Below, in pieces: positions 8,000 to 18,671 of a stretch of 64,000 bases of DNA. Source of the stretch: Opitutus sp. GAS368 (GTDB lineage: Bacteria; Verrucomicrobiota; Verrucomicrobiia; Opitutales; Opitutaceae); contig NZ_LT629735.1 of NCBI RefSeq assembly GCF_900104925.1, positions 1,644,291 through 1,708,290 on the forward strand, given 5' to 3'. A program made the position numbers and the translations under genes. Every line of letters begins with the position of its first letter. Positions within the stretch are counted from its first letter, which is position 1. The notes beneath the pieces are model-generated. The model was not told where the DNA came from. It searched no databases and saw nothing but the letters and a program-made list of their open reading frames with translations.

Positions 8000-9532
8000 A
8001 TGAGCACCGTCATCGACCAGATTGAACAACAGATCGCCAGGCTCTCGAGCAAGGCCGTCAAGAAAAACACCGGCACCATCCGCTCCGTCGCCGACGGCGT
8101 GGCCAAACTCGACGGTCTCTCCGACGTCATGTATAACGAGATGGTCCAGTTCCCGGGCGGCGCCATCGGCATTGCGCTCAACCTCGAGGAAGACGAGGTC
8201 GGCTGCGTCGTCCTTGGCGACGTCTCCTCCTTGAAGGAAGGCGACGAGGTCCAGACCACCGGCAAGCTCCTCTCCGTCCCCGTCGGCCGCGCCCTCCTCG
8301 GCCGCGTCGTCGACGCCCTCGGCCGCCCGGTCGACGGCAAGGGCCCGATCGACAGCAAGGAATTCTACCCCGTCGAGAAGATCGCCCCGGGCATCATGGT
8401 CCGCAAATCCGTCACCCAGCCGCTCTTCACCGGCATCATGGCCATCGACTCCATGATCCCGATCGGCCGCGGCCAGCGCGAGCTCATCATCGGCGACCGC
8501 GGCACGGGCAAGACCACCATCTGCATCGACACCATCATCAACCAGGCGCGCATCAACAAGGTCGGCCTGGCCTCGGGCAACAAGGACTTCCGCCCGGTCT
8601 ACTCGATCTACGTCGCCGTCGGCCAGAAGCAGTCGAACGTCGTCCGCACCATCTCGGCCCTCGAGGCCGCCGGCGCGCTCGAATACACCGTCATCGTCTC
8701 CGCCACCGCGGCCGACAATCCCGCCAACCAATACCTCGCCCCGTTCTCCGGCGCGGCCATCGGCGAATGGTTCATGGAAAACGGCATGGATGCGCTGATC
8801 GTCTATGACGATCTCTCCAAGCACGCCGTCGCCTACCGCCAGATCTCGCTCATCCTGAAGCGTCCTTCCGGCCGCGAGGCGTATCCGGGCGACGTGTTCT
8901 ACCTCCACTCCCGCCTCCTCGAGCGCGCCGCGCGCCTCGACGGCAAGGGCTCGCTCACCGCGCTGCCCGTCATCGAGACCCAGGCCGGCGACGTGTCCGC
9001 CTACATCCCGACCAACGTCATCTCGATCACCGACGGCCAGATCTTCCTCGAGACCGATCTCTTCAACCAGGGCATCCGCCCCGCGGTGTCCGTCGGTCTT
9101 TCCGTGTCCCGCGTCGGTTCGTCCGCGCAGATCAAGGTCACCAAGCAGGTCGGCGGCAAACTCAAGGGCGAGCTCGCCCAGTTCCGCGAGCTCGCGGCCT
9201 TCGCGCAATTCGGTTCCGACCTCGACGCCAAGACCAAGGCCCAGCTCGAGCGCGGCGCCCGTATCGTCGAGCTCTTCAAGCAGCCGCAGCTCAACCCGCT
9301 CTCCATCGAGGTCCAGGCCTCCATCCTCTGGGCCCTCCAGAAGAATTACTTCGACGCCATCGAGGTGAAGAACGTCGTGGCCGCCGCCAGCGCATGGAAG
9401 GACTACCTCACCAGCCGGAAGGACGCCCTTCTCGCCAAGATCCGCAACGAGGCCAAGCTCTCCGACGAGATCGAGGCCGGCCTCAAGGCCGCGGCCGACG
9501 AGTGGAAGGCGACGTTCGTCACGAAAGCTTGA
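8000..9532 (+). CDS. atpA: F1Fo ATP synthase subunit alpha
   Basis: 510 aa, normal length. It is the non-catalytic nucleotide-binding subunit of F1. The beta-barrel N-terminal domain is followed by Walker [10 protein letters not shown] (near residue 169), the Walker B-containing segment ([14 protein letters not shown]), the arginine-finger region ([14 protein letters not shown]) and the C-terminal helical bundle. Strong C-ending codon bias matches the rest of the operon, as expected for a highly expressed gene. Confidence 0.98.
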   Translation: MSTVIDQIEQQIARLSSKAVKKNTGTIRSVADGVAKLDGLSDVMYNEMVQFPGGAIGIALNLEEDEVGCVVLGDVSSLKEGDEVQTTGKLLSVPVGRALLGRVVDALGRPVDGKGPIDSKEFYPVEKIAPGIMVRKSVTQPLFTGIMAIDSMIPIGRGQRELIIGDRGTGKTTICIDTIINQARINKVGLASGNKDFRPVYSIYVAVGQKQSNVVRTISALEAAGALEYTVIVSATAADNPANQYLAPFSGAAIGEWFMENGMDALIVYDDLSKHAVAYRQISLILKRPSGREAYPGDVFYLHSRLLERAARLDGKGSLTALPVIETQAGDVSAYIPTNVISITDGQIFLETDLFNQGIRPAVSVGLSVSRVGSSAQIKVTKQVGGKLKGELAQFRELAAFAQFGSDLDAKTKAQLERGARIVELFKQPQLNPLSIEVQASILWALQKNYFDAIEVKNVVAAASAWKDYLTSRKDALLAKIRNEAKLSDEIEAGLKAAADEWKATFVTKA

Positions 9533-9536
9533 AGAA

Positions 9537-9661
9537 CTGAAAAGCTGAACGGCTGAATATCTTCATCCTTCCCCCAAAACGAAAGTGCGCACCCGCTTCA
9601 ATCGCCTGCCGTCCCGCCTGACTGGCTTCAGCCCTTCAGCCCTTCAGCCTTTCAGCCTTTC
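9537..9661. repeat. inverted array of CTGAANNN octamer repeats between atpA and atpG
   Basis: The left arm (9537-9560) reads as three 8-nt units CTGAAAAG, CTGAACGG, CTGAATAT. The right arm (9626-9661) read on the minus strand is four or five units of GCTGAAAG/GCTGAAGG. The interior is about 65 bp without an ORF. The same octamer arrays flank the S23-type ORF between atpG and atpD, so this looks like an empty or shortened version of that element. Confidence 0.75.
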
Positions 9662-9668
9662 GTAATCC

Positions 9669-10544
9669 ATGGCCTCCACCCGCGACATCCGCCGGCGCAT
9701 CAAGTCGGTCAAGAACACCCGCCAGATCACCAAGGCGATGGAGCTCGTCGCCGCGTCGAAGATGAAGAAGGCGCAGTCGGCCGCCCTCGCGGGCCGGCCC
9801 TACGCCCAGCTGATGGCCGACATGCTCGCCGCGCTCGCCGGTCGCGTCGAAAACATCTTCGAGCATCCCCTGATCGCCAAGCGCGAGGTGAAGACCCGCG
9901 GCATCCTGGTGGTTTCGACCGACAAGGGCCTGTGCGGTCCGCTCAACGCCAACCTCTTCAAGCTCGTCACCGAGATCAAGACGCCCGCCAAGTATGTGGC
10001 CATCGGCCGCAAGGGCGCGCAGTTCCTCGCCCGCACCAAGCGCGACATCCTCGCCGACTTCACCGTCTCCGACCGCGCGGCGTTCAACGAGGTGAAGGTC
10101 GTCGTCGAGTTCATGGTGAAGCTGTTCCTCGAGGGCACGATCGACACCGTCGAGGTCATCTACCCGCGCTACAAGAACACCCTCGTGCAGGAGGCCATCA
10201 TCCGCCCGGTGCTCCCGCTGACCAACGTCCGCGAGTTCATCGCGCAGAACCGCACCGGCGCCGACGGGGTGAAGTTCACCGACGACCGCGACATGCTGTT
10301 CGAGCCGGATGTGAAGTCCGTGCTCGAGGCCCTGCTGCCGTTCTACGTCAACCGCTACATCTACCAGCTCGTCCTCTCCGCCAAGGCCTCCGAGCAGAGC
10401 GCCCGCATGGTCGCGATGAAGACCGCCAAGGACAACGCCACCAAGCTCCTCGGCGACCTCACGCTGGAATACAACAAGGCCCGCCAGGCGGGCATCACCC
10501 AGGAAATTCTCGAGATCGCGGCCGCCGCCTTCTCCGCCACGTAA
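9669..10544 (+). CDS. atpG: F1Fo ATP synthase subunit gamma
   Basis: 291 aa, standard length. It is the central rotor shaft. The N-terminal coiled coil begins with the conserved STRDIRRRIKSVKNTRQITK and KAMELVAASKMKKAQ region; the C-terminal helix contains SEQSARMVAMKTAKDNA and the terminal EILEIAAAAFS segment. Upstream and downstream spacers (136 and 450 bp) are both occupied by octamer-repeat elements. This is unusual inside an operon whose other spacers are under 80 bp. Confidence 0.97.
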   Translation: MASTRDIRRRIKSVKNTRQITKAMELVAASKMKKAQSAALAGRPYAQLMADMLAALAGRVENIFEHPLIAKREVKTRGILVVSTDKGLCGPLNANLFKLVTEIKTPAKYVAIGRKGAQFLARTKRDILADFTVSDRAAFNEVKVVVEFMVKLFLEGTIDTVEVIYPRYKNTLVQEAIIRPVLPLTNVREFIAQNRTGADGVKFTDDRDMLFEPDVKSVLEALLPFYVNRYIYQLVLSAKASEQSARMVAMKTAKDNATKLLGDLTLEYNKARQAGITQEILEIAAAAFSAT

Positions 10545-10553
10545 AGGCCGGAT

Positions 10554-12416
<1,863 letters not shown>

Positions 12417-12431
12417 CCCGCGTTCCACGCG

Positions 12432-12511
12432 AAGTAACAGGTAACAAGTTCCAAGTAACAAGAGCCCAAGCCATCAATCCTGATACTTGATCCTTGTCAC
12501 TTAATCCTTCC
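12432..12511. repeat. inverted short-unit repeat array between atpD and atpC (AAGTAACA type)
   Basis: The left side reads AAGTAACAG, GTAACAAGT, then CCAAGTAACAAG. The right side on the minus strand reads AAGTGACAAGG and ATCAAGTATCAGG. The sequence is different from the CTGAA arrays, but the layout is the same: 9-nt-like direct units, inverted on the two sides of an 80-bp spacer without an ORF. It is the third such array in this operon. Confidence 0.55.
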
Positions 12512-12517
12512 TGCAAA

Positions 12518-12925
12518 ATGCCCCTCACCCTCGAAATCGTCACTCCGGAAGCCAAGGTGTATACCGACACCATCGACTCCGTCGTCGTCCCGACGGTCGA
12601 GGGCGAGATCGGCGTGCTGCCCGGCCACATCCCGCTGCTTGCCCAGGTTGCGGACGGTGAGCTCCGCGTGACCAAAGGCGGCGCCACTTCGTGGCTCGCC
12701 GTCGGCGGCGGCTTCGCACAGATTGAGGGCGACCGCGTCCGCGTGCTTGCCGAGCACGCGATCACCGAGGAGAAGATTGACGAACACGTCGTCGAAGCCG
12801 CCATGAAGCGCGCCCAGGACGAGCTCAAGGCCGCCAAGGACATGGACCCGCAGCAATACGAGCACCTGCAGAGCCTCGTGCGCTACGCCGGCGTCCAACT
12901 CGCCGTCAAACGCCGTCGCCGGTAA
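12518..12925 (+). CDS. atpC: F1Fo ATP synthase subunit epsilon
   Basis: 135 aa. It has the N-terminal beta-sandwich (MPLTLEIVTPEAKVY, GEIGVLPGHIPLLAQV) and the C-terminal helical hairpin (KIDEHVVEAAMKRAQDELKAA). The ATG at 12518 is chosen over an in-frame ATG 24 bases upstream because MPLTLEIVTP is the usual N-terminus and the upstream codons come from the repeat array. It is the last gene of the ATP synthase operon. Confidence 0.95.
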   Translation: MPLTLEIVTPEAKVYTDTIDSVVVPTVEGEIGVLPGHIPLLAQVADGELRVTKGGATSWLAVGGGFAQIEGDRVRVLAEHAITEEKIDEHVVEAAMKRAQDELKAAKDMDPQQYEHLQSLVRYAGVQLAVKRRRR

Positions 12926-12941
12926 ACCATTCGCCCTGAGT

Positions 12942-12975
12942 AATCTACGGTAGTAGATTGACCCGGGGCTTTTTT
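12942..12975 (+). promoter_or_regulatory. perfect 7-bp inverted repeat and T-run between atpC and feoA
   Basis: AATCTAC (12942-12948) and GTAGATT (12953-12959) form a perfect palindrome around GGTA. A run of six T follows at 12970-12975, ten bases beyond the stem. It may be a weak terminator of the atp operon or an operator for the iron-uptake genes that start at 13009. It does not match the classical Fur box. Position favours one of these roles but does not decide. Confidence 0.4.
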
Positions 12976-13008
12976 CTGATTCTGTCCTGATACTCAGTCT
13001 CATCTTCA

Positions 13009-13263
13009 ATGCCCACCCCGCACCTCCACCTCTCACCCCTGTGCCAGCTTCCCGCCGGTACCACCGGCCGCGTGTGCGAGCTGACCGGCGACGACAGCTT
13101 CTGCCAGCGTGTCCGCGAGATGGGTTTTGGCGAGGCCGCCCTCGTGACCAAGGTTTCCGGCAACACCACGATCCTCTGCCAGGTGAACGGCACCCGCCTC
13201 GCCCTCAGCCACGGCGCAGCCATGAACATCCTCGTGGAGCCGCTGCCCGAAAGCGCGCGCTGA
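13009..13263 (+). CDS. feoA: FeoA-domain protein 1
   Basis: 84 aa SH3-like FeoA domain: LPAGTTGRVCELTGDD, VREMGFGEAALVTKV, and NGTRLALSHGAAMNILVEPL. FeoA is a small cytoplasmic partner that supports ferrous iron transport by FeoB. It is first of a compact feoA-feoA-feoB-Cys-rich operon. The divergence between the two FeoA copies suggests different roles or a heteromeric arrangement, which is inference. Confidence 0.9.
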   Translation: MPTPHLHLSPLCQLPAGTTGRVCELTGDDSFCQRVREMGFGEAALVTKVSGNTTILCQVNGTRLALSHGAAMNILVEPLPESAR

Positions 13264-13273
13264 AGCCCGCGCC

Positions 13274-13507
13274 ATGTCCGCCTCGCTCAAACTTTCGGAG
13301 CTCGCGCTTGGCGCCAGTGCACGCGTGAAGGATTTCCCGAAGACCGGCGCGACCTTCGTCCGCCTGCGCGAGATGGGCCTGCTGCCCGGCACGACCGTCA
13401 CCTTCGTGCGCGCGGCGCCGCTCGGCGACCCGCTGGAGTTCAAGCTCCGCGGCTACCACCTGACGCTGCGCCGGGCCGAGGCCGCGCAAATCACCGTGGA
13501 GTCCTGA
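13274..13507 (+). CDS. feoA: FeoA-domain protein 2
   Basis: 77 aa. The classical FeoA pattern: LSELALGASARVKDF, RLREMGLLPGTTVTFVRAAPLGDPLEFKLRGYHLTLRRAEA. It is closer to the canonical family than the preceding copy. It begins 10 bases after feoA1 and ends 3 bases before feoB, so translational coupling is likely. Tandem feoA genes before feoB are known in several phyla. Confidence 0.94.
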   Translation: MSASLKLSELALGASARVKDFPKTGATFVRLREMGLLPGTTVTFVRAAPLGDPLEFKLRGYHLTLRRAEAAQITVES

Positions 13508-13510
13508 GCC

Positions 13511-15661
13511 GTGCCCGAACTGCCTCCGCATATTGTATCTTCGGGCAAGAAACGTGCCGCGCACAGCGATCGCACGCCGATCTACGCGCTGGTCGGCAAT
13601 CCCAACTGCGGCAAGAGCACGCTCTTCAACGCCCTCACCGGCCTGAAGCAGAAGGTCGGCAACTATCCGGGCGTCACCGTCGAGAAGAGGATGGGCGAGA
13701 CCTACTCGCAGCACGGCAAACCGATCAAGCTCATCGATCTTCCGGGCGCGTATTCGCTCGCGGCCCGTTCGCCGGACGAGGCGGTCACGCGCGACGTGCT
13801 CCTCGGCCGTCGCACCGACACGCCGCAGCCCGACCGCATCCTTTGCATCGTCGATGCCACCAATCTCGAGCGGAACCTCTACCTCGTCCACCAGATCCTC
13901 GATCTCGGCCGCCCCGTCATCCTCGTCGTGAACATGATGGACCTCGCGAAAACCGCCGGCTTGCAGGTCCGCGTCGGCCGCCTCGAGCAGGAACTGGGCA
14001 TCCCGGTCATCGCCTGCGAGGCGGTCAACGGCAAGGGCCTCGTCGAGCTGAAGCTCGCCATGAGCCGCATCGACCTGCCGCTCGCGCGCCACAGCTGGGA
14101 TGTGCCCGCCGCCGTCGCCCCCGCCGTGGCCGAGCTGCAGGCGGCCCTCACCGACCGCGACGATCGTTCGCCGCTCGTCGCGCGCGCCGAGGCACTGCTG
14201 TTGTTGACCGATTTCGACACCGTGCGCGTCGCCGGCTCCACCCCGCTCAGCCAGCGCACGACGGACATCCTCGCGCACTGGCAGCAGCGCTGGGAAGGTG
14301 AGGGGACCGACTGGTCCGGCACGCTCGTCGCCAGCCGCTACGAATCCATCGCCAAGCTGTGCACCAACCTGGTCCAGCAATCGGGGGTCACGGGCCCATC
14401 CGCATCGGACAAGATCGATGCCGTCGTCATCCACCCGCTCTGGGGCTGGCTGGTGCTCGGCGGCGTGATGACCGCGCTGTTTCTTTCCATTTTCACGTTC
14501 GCCGAGATCCCGATGAACTGGATCGACGCCCATATCGCCTCGTTCGCCACCTGGGTGCAGGGCGTGATGGCCCCGGGTGACTTGCGCGACCTGTTCACCG
14601 ACGGCGTCATCTCCGGCGTCGGCGGCGTGCTGGTGTTCCTGCCGCAGATCCTGATTTTGTTTTTCTTCATCGGGCTGCTCGAGAACACCGGCTACATGGC
14701 GCGCGCCGCGTTCATCATGGACCGGCTGATGAGCCGGGTCGGCTTGAACGGCAAGTCGTTCATCCCGCTGCTCAGCTCCTACGCCTGCGCGATTCCCGGC
14801 ATCATGGCCACGCGCACCATCGAGGATCCCAAGGACCGGCTCGTGACCATCCTCGTTGCGCCGCTGATGAGCTGCTCGGCCCGGCTGCCCGTCTACCTGC
14901 TGATGATCGCGGCGCTGCTGCCGGGCGACGCCGTGCCGGCGCTGACCAAGGCCGGGATCATGCTGCTCATGTATGCGCTCGGCACGCTGGGCGCGTTCGG
15001 TTTCGCGTGGCTTTTCAAGCGCACCCTGCTGAAGGGCGCGCCGCCGATGATGATCATGGAACTGCCGCCTTACCGCCTGCCGCGGCTGCGCGACGTGGCC
15101 CTGCAGATGTTCGAGCGCGCCGGCCTGTTTCTGAAGCGCGCCGGCACCATCATCCTTGGCATCAGCATCGTGCTCTGGTTCCTCACCGCCTACCCGAAGC
15201 ACCCGGATCCCGCTGCGACGGCCACCGAGCAGATCGCCCAGAGTTTCGCCGGCCGCGCCGGCCACGCCCTCGAGCCCGTCATCAAGCCGCTCGGTTTCGA
15301 CTGGCGCGTCGGCATCGGGCTCATCACCTCGATGGCGGCGCGCGAGGTGTTCGTCAGCTCGATGGCCGTCGTGTTCAGCGTCGACAACTTCGCGGGCGGC
15401 AAAAACGCCGACGTCGCGCCCCTGCGCCGCTCGCTCACCACGGCCACCTGGCCGGGCGGGGCCAAACTTTTCACCCCGCTCGTTTGCCTCACGCTCATGG
15501 TGTATTATGTTTTCGCCATGCAATGCATGAGCACCGTCGCCGTGGTGCGGCGTGAGACCAATGGCTGGAAATGGCCGCTGTTCCAGTTCGCCTACATGAC
15601 CGGCACCGCGTGGGTTGTGTGCTTCGTCATCTACCAGACCGGCCGCGCGCTGGGTTACTGA
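13511..15661 (+). CDS. feoB: ferrous iron transporter FeoB
   Basis: 716 aa, GTG start at 13511. The N-terminal cytosolic G domain has G1 GNPNCGKS (residues 29-36), G2 region VGNYPGVTVEK, G3 DLPG and G4 NMMD, followed by the GDI-like helical domain. The C-terminal membrane domain has two Gate motifs and about ten helices, including ENTGYMARAAFIMD and the conserved Cys of SSYACAIPGIMATR and LMSCSARLPVY. It imports Fe(II) across the inner membrane under low-iron or anoxic conditions. The operon context with two feoA genes is unambiguous. Confidence 0.98.
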   Translation: MPELPPHIVSSGKKRAAHSDRTPIYALVGNPNCGKSTLFNALTGLKQKVGNYPGVTVEKRMGETYSQHGKPIKLIDLPGAYSLAARSPDEAVTRDVLLGRRTDTPQPDRILCIVDATNLERNLYLVHQILDLGRPVILVVNMMDLAKTAGLQVRVGRLEQELGIPVIACEAVNGKGLVELKLAMSRIDLPLARHSWDVPAAVAPAVAELQAALTDRDDRSPLVARAEALLLLTDFDTVRVAGSTPLSQRTTDILAHWQQRWEGEGTDWSGTLVASRYESIAKLCTNLVQQSGVTGPSASDKIDAVVIHPLWGWLVLGGVMTALFLSIFTFAEIPMNWIDAHIASFATWVQGVMAPGDLRDLFTDGVISGVGGVLVFLPQILILFFFIGLLENTGYMARAAFIMDRLMSRVGLNGKSFIPLLSSYACAIPGIMATRTIEDPKDRLVTILVAPLMSCSARLPVYLLMIAALLPGDAVPALTKAGIMLLMYALGTLGAFGFAWLFKRTLLKGAPPMMIMELPPYRLPRLRDVALQMFERAGLFLKRAGTIILGISIVLWFLTAYPKHPDPAATATEQIAQSFAGRAGHALEPVIKPLGFDWRVGIGLITSMAAREVFVSSMAVVFSVDNFAGGKNADVAPLRRSLTTATWPGGAKLFTPLVCLTLMVYYVFAMQCMSTVAVVRRETNGWKWPLFQFAYMTGTAWVVCFVIYQTGRALGY

Positions 15662-15662
15662 C

Positions 15663-15830
15663 ATGAGCCCGCAACTCCAGACGATTATCGCCCTGGCCAT
15701 CGTCGCCGTGACCGTCGCGTGGTTCGCCTGGCGTTCGTTCGCCAAACGGAAGAATCCCGGCTGTGGCAGCGAGGGCTGCGCCGCCGTCAGCCCGGAAGTG
15801 AAGAAACTCCGGGCGAAGCTGAAGCGGTAA
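15663..15830 (+). CDS. FeoB-associated Cys-rich membrane protein
   Basis: 55 aa. One membrane helix (LQTIIALAIVAVTVAWFAW) is followed by a basic segment and the motif NPGCGSEGCAA, then a charged tail. This matches the small FeoB-associated cysteine-rich proteins often encoded directly after feoB, thought to assist or regulate the transporter. It starts 1 base after the feoB stop. A longer frame beginning inside feoB exists but adds only feoB-overlapping codons. Confidence 0.85.
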   Translation: MSPQLQTIIALAIVAVTVAWFAWRSFAKRKNPGCGSEGCAAVSPEVKKLRAKLKR

Positions 15831-15848
15831 AGGCGGTTGCCTTCTGCT

Positions 15849-15918
15849 GGAGGGCCCGCGTCCCTGCGGGCCGAGGGGATATCACCTGCGGAACGGCCCG
15901 CAGGGACGCGGGCCCTCC
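15849..15918. repeat. palindromic repeat, GGAGGGCCCGCGTC family (copy 1)
   Basis: A 70-bp inverted repeat: GGAGGGCCCGCGTCCCTGCG on the left and its near-exact complement on the right, with a short AT-containing centre. It sits at the convergent junction of the feo operon and an MFS gene, where it may also terminate transcription. Copies recur at 21066-21134 and 25325-25374. Confidence 0.85.
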
Positions 15919-15923
15919 AAACT

Positions 15924-17204
15924 TCACGCCGGCTGCGGCGCCAGCGCCCGTCCTTTGCCGATCGGCAGCACGATCAGCGCAGCGACGACACACAGTGCGC
16001 CCGCGCTGAAGAAGGCCAGCGTGTAGGTTCCGGTGGCCGTGCGCAGCGCGCCGGCCGCATAGGCGGCACACGCCGCTCCCACCTGGTGCGCCGCCGCGAT
16101 CCAACCGAAGACGATGCTGGCCTTCTCGCGGCCAAACACTTCGCCGGTCAGCTTCACCGTCGGCGGCACAGTGGCGATCCAATCGAGTCCGTAGAAAAGG
16201 GCAAAGACCCCCAGCCCGGCGGTCGGCCCGAGTAGCGCGGAGGGCAGGAACAGGAGCGAGACCCCGCGCAGCCCGTAATACATGAACAGCAGGTAGCGGC
16301 AGTTGTAGCGGTCGCTCAGCCAGCCCGACGCCGTCGTGCCGACGAGGTCGAACAGGCCCATCAGCGCGAGCAGGCTCGCCGCCCGCACCTCGGGGATGCC
16401 GCAGTCGAACGCCGCGGAGATCAGGTGCGTGCCGATGAGCCCGTTGGTGCTGGCGCCGCACACGAAGAACGAGCCGGCCAACAGCCAGAAATCCCGCACG
16501 CGCATGGCCTCGATCAAGGTATCCATGGCGCGCTTCGCGGGATTGCCCACGGCCGCCGGCGCGGCCGTCTCGACCGGCCCGGTCTCGCCATACGGCCGCA
16601 GGCCGACGTCGCGCGGGCCGTCGCGCATCAGCCACCAGATGACCGGGATCGCCAGCAGGGTCGCACCCGCCACGATCCACGGCGCCGCGCGCCAGTTGTG
16701 GTAGGTCGTCACCGCGCTCGCCAGGACCGGGAGGAAAATCAGCTGGCCGGTCGCCGTGCTGGCCGTGAGCAGGCCCATCACGAGCCCGCGCTTCTCGGTG
16801 AACCACTTGTTCGCCACCGCTGCGCCGAGCACCGCCGCCGCCATGCCGGAACCGATGCCCACCACCACGCCCCACAAGATCACAAACTGCCAGTAATGGG
16901 TCGCCACCGTCGACAGCCCGTAGCCCGCCGACAGCAGCGCCATGGCCGCCACCATCGTCCGCCGCAGCCCGAAGCGCTGATACAAAGCCGCGGCGAACGG
17001 CCCGATGAGCCCGTAGAGGAAGATGTTGATCGCCACGATCGTCGACACCGTCGAGCGGCTCCACTGGAACTCGTTGCCGAACGGCAGCAGGATGACGCCC
17101 GACGTGGCGCGCGCGCCCGCCGCGGCCAGCAGCGTGAAGAAAGTCACGCCGGCGGCGATCCAGGCATAGTGGAGCTTCTTGTCGGCGTGGGCGGCGGCGG
17201 TCAT
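15924..17204 (-). CDS. MFS transporter, oxalate/formate-antiporter or monocarboxylate type
   Basis: 426 aa from ATG 17204 (MTAAAHADKKLHYAWIAAG). The frame is open further upstream, to 17336, but that would overlap the divergent amidohydrolase start and adds a non-hydrophobic leader. Twelve hydrophobic segments are apparent with a central cytoplasmic loop around residues 190-230. The HYAWIAAGVTFFTLLAAAGAR opening and DRYN motif after helix 8 resemble the OFA/monocarboxylate carriers of the major facilitator superfamily. Substrate is unknown. Confidence 0.85.
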   Translation of the reverse strand: MTAAAHADKKLHYAWIAAGVTFFTLLAAAGARATSGVILLPFGNEFQWSRSTVSTIVAINIFLYGLIGPFAAALYQRFGLRRTMVAAMALLSAGYGLSTVATHYWQFVILWGVVVGIGSGMAAAVLGAAVANKWFTEKRGLVMGLLTASTATGQLIFLPVLASAVTTYHNWRAAPWIVAGATLLAIPVIWWLMRDGPRDVGLRPYGETGPVETAAPAAVGNPAKRAMDTLIEAMRVRDFWLLAGSFFVCGASTNGLIGTHLISAAFDCGIPEVRAASLLALMGLFDLVGTTASGWLSDRYNCRYLLFMYYGLRGVSLLFLPSALLGPTAGLGVFALFYGLDWIATVPPTVKLTGEVFGREKASIVFGWIAAAHQVGAACAAYAAGALRTATGTYTLAFFSAGALCVVAALIVLPIGKGRALAPQPA

Positions 17205-17330
17205 GCGATCAATGGAGGTTTGCCATGACCGCTTTTGCGTCAAACCGCCACTCCGCTGTTTGCCGGGTTTTGGGGCCGACTGTGTCTTTGCGTTTGCCGG
17301 GGTGTCGCGGACCGGTAGTATCGCCCGCCT

Positions 17331-18671
17331 ATGCATACACGTCCCCTGTTATGCCTGGCGGCAGTGCTTGGTTTGGCCGCCAGTCTCGGTGCGCAAGAGA
17401 AGACCCAGGTCTTCAAGGGCGCGCAGATCATACCCATCGCCGGCGAGCCCATCGCCAACGGCGTGTTCGTCGTCGTTGGCGGCAAGATTGTCGCCGTCGG
17501 TGCCGCCGACAAGGTCCCCATCCCCGCCGGGGCCGAGATTCATGACGCCACCGGCAAGGTGCTCATGCCCGGCCTCATCGACTCCCACAGCCACATCGGC
17601 GCCGGCAGCGGCGGCGACGGCTCCGGCCCCATCCAGCCCGACGCCCGCGTGCTCGACTCGCTCGACGCCCGCGACGCTTCCATCCAGAAAGCGCGCGCCG
17701 GCGGCATCACCACCGTCAACGTCATGCCCGGTTCCGGCCATCTCATCAGCGGCCAGACCCTTTATCTCAAGCTGCGCTCCGCCCGCGTCGTGGACGACCT
17801 GCTCATCAAGCTGCCCGACGGCACCAACGCCGGCGGGCTCAAGATGGCCAACGGCACCAATTCCATGAAGGGCGCCAACGGTTTCCCCGGCACCCGCGCC
17901 AAGTCCGCCGCGCTCGTGCGCGAGGAATACATCAAAGCCCAGGAATACCGCGACAAGATCAAGCGCGCCAACGGCGACCCCGAGAAAATGCCGCCGCGCG
18001 ACCTGGCCCTCGAGGAGATCGTCGAGGTGCTCGACGGCAAGCGCATCGTCCAGAACCACACGCACCGCCACGACGACATCCTTACCGTGCTCCGCCTTTC
18101 CAAGGAATTCGGCTTCAAGGTCGTGCTCCACCACGTCAGCGAGGGTTGGAAGGTGGCCGACGAGATCGCCGCCGCCCACGCCCCGTGCTCCGTCATCATG
18201 ATCGACTCCCCGGGCGGCAAGCTCGAGACGCGCGACGCCGACTGGCGCACGCCCGCCATCCTGGAAAAAGCCGGTGTGCTCGTCGGCTTCCACACCGACG
18301 ATCCGATCACCGACTCCCGCCTCTTCATCCGCTCGGCCGCGCTCGCAGTCCGCGCCGGCATGACGCGCAAGGGCGCGCTTGAGGCCGTTACCATCGCCAA
18401 CGCCAAGATCCTCGGCCTCGACGCCCGCGTCGGCTCGCTCGAGCCCGGCAAGGACGCCGACTTCATCCTGCTCTCGGGCGACCCGCTGAGCGTCTACACC
18501 CACGTCGAGGAGACGTGGGTCGAGGGCAAGAAGGTCTTCGACCGCTCGCGTCCCGAGGATCACCTTTACGCCGTCGGTGGCCCGGGCGCCGGCGATTCCC
18601 GCCGCGCCCAGCTCTGCTGCTTCACCAGTGCCTGGGACCTTATCGCCGCCGCCAATGGAGGTGACCAATGA
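17331..18671 (+). CDS. secreted metal-dependent amidohydrolase (imidazolonepropionase-like), active member
   Basis: 446 aa with a Sec signal peptide (residues 1-21, ending LGAQ). The composite beta domain and TIM barrel of the amidohydrolase superfamily are evident. Metal-ligand candidates are intact: HSH in LIDSHSHIG, H in QNHTHRHDD, HH in VVLHHVSEG, and D in GFHTDDPITDSR. The C-terminus has GSLEPGKDADFILLSGDPL. Its stop overlaps the ATG of a paralogue lacking these ligands. Secreted pairs of this type are common in Gram-negative degraders; the substrate (cyclic amide or peptide-like) is not predictable. Confidence 0.88.
   Translation: MHTRPLLCLAAVLGLAASLGAQEKTQVFKGAQIIPIAGEPIANGVFVVVGGKIVAVGAADKVPIPAGAEIHDATGKVLMPGLIDSHSHIGAGSGGDGSGPIQPDARVLDSLDARDASIQKARAGGITTVNVMPGSGHLISGQTLYLKLRSARVVDDLLIKLPDGTNAGGLKMANGTNSMKGANGFPGTRAKSAALVREEYIKAQEYRDKIKRANGDPEKMPPRDLALEEIVEVLDGKRIVQNHTHRHDDILTVLRLSKEFGFKVVLHHVSEGWKVADEIAAAHAPCSVIMIDSPGGKLETRDADWRTPAILEKAGVLVGFHTDDPITDSRLFIRSAALAVRAGMTRKGALEAVTIANAKILGLDARVGSLEPGKDADFILLSGDPLSVYTHVEETWVEGKKVFDRSRPEDHLYAVGGPGAGDSRRAQLCCFTSAWDLIAAANGGDQ

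Noticed and set aside
7529-9208. A 559-codon frame opposite atpA
   Set aside because: Antisense shadow of the strongly biased atpA codons; Asp/Gly/Ala repeats without any domain.
13205-15745. An 846-codon open frame on the strand opposite feoB
   Set aside because: The translation is low-complexity, rich in Arg, His, Asp and Gly, and mirrors feoB codons; long antisense frames are expected at this GC content.
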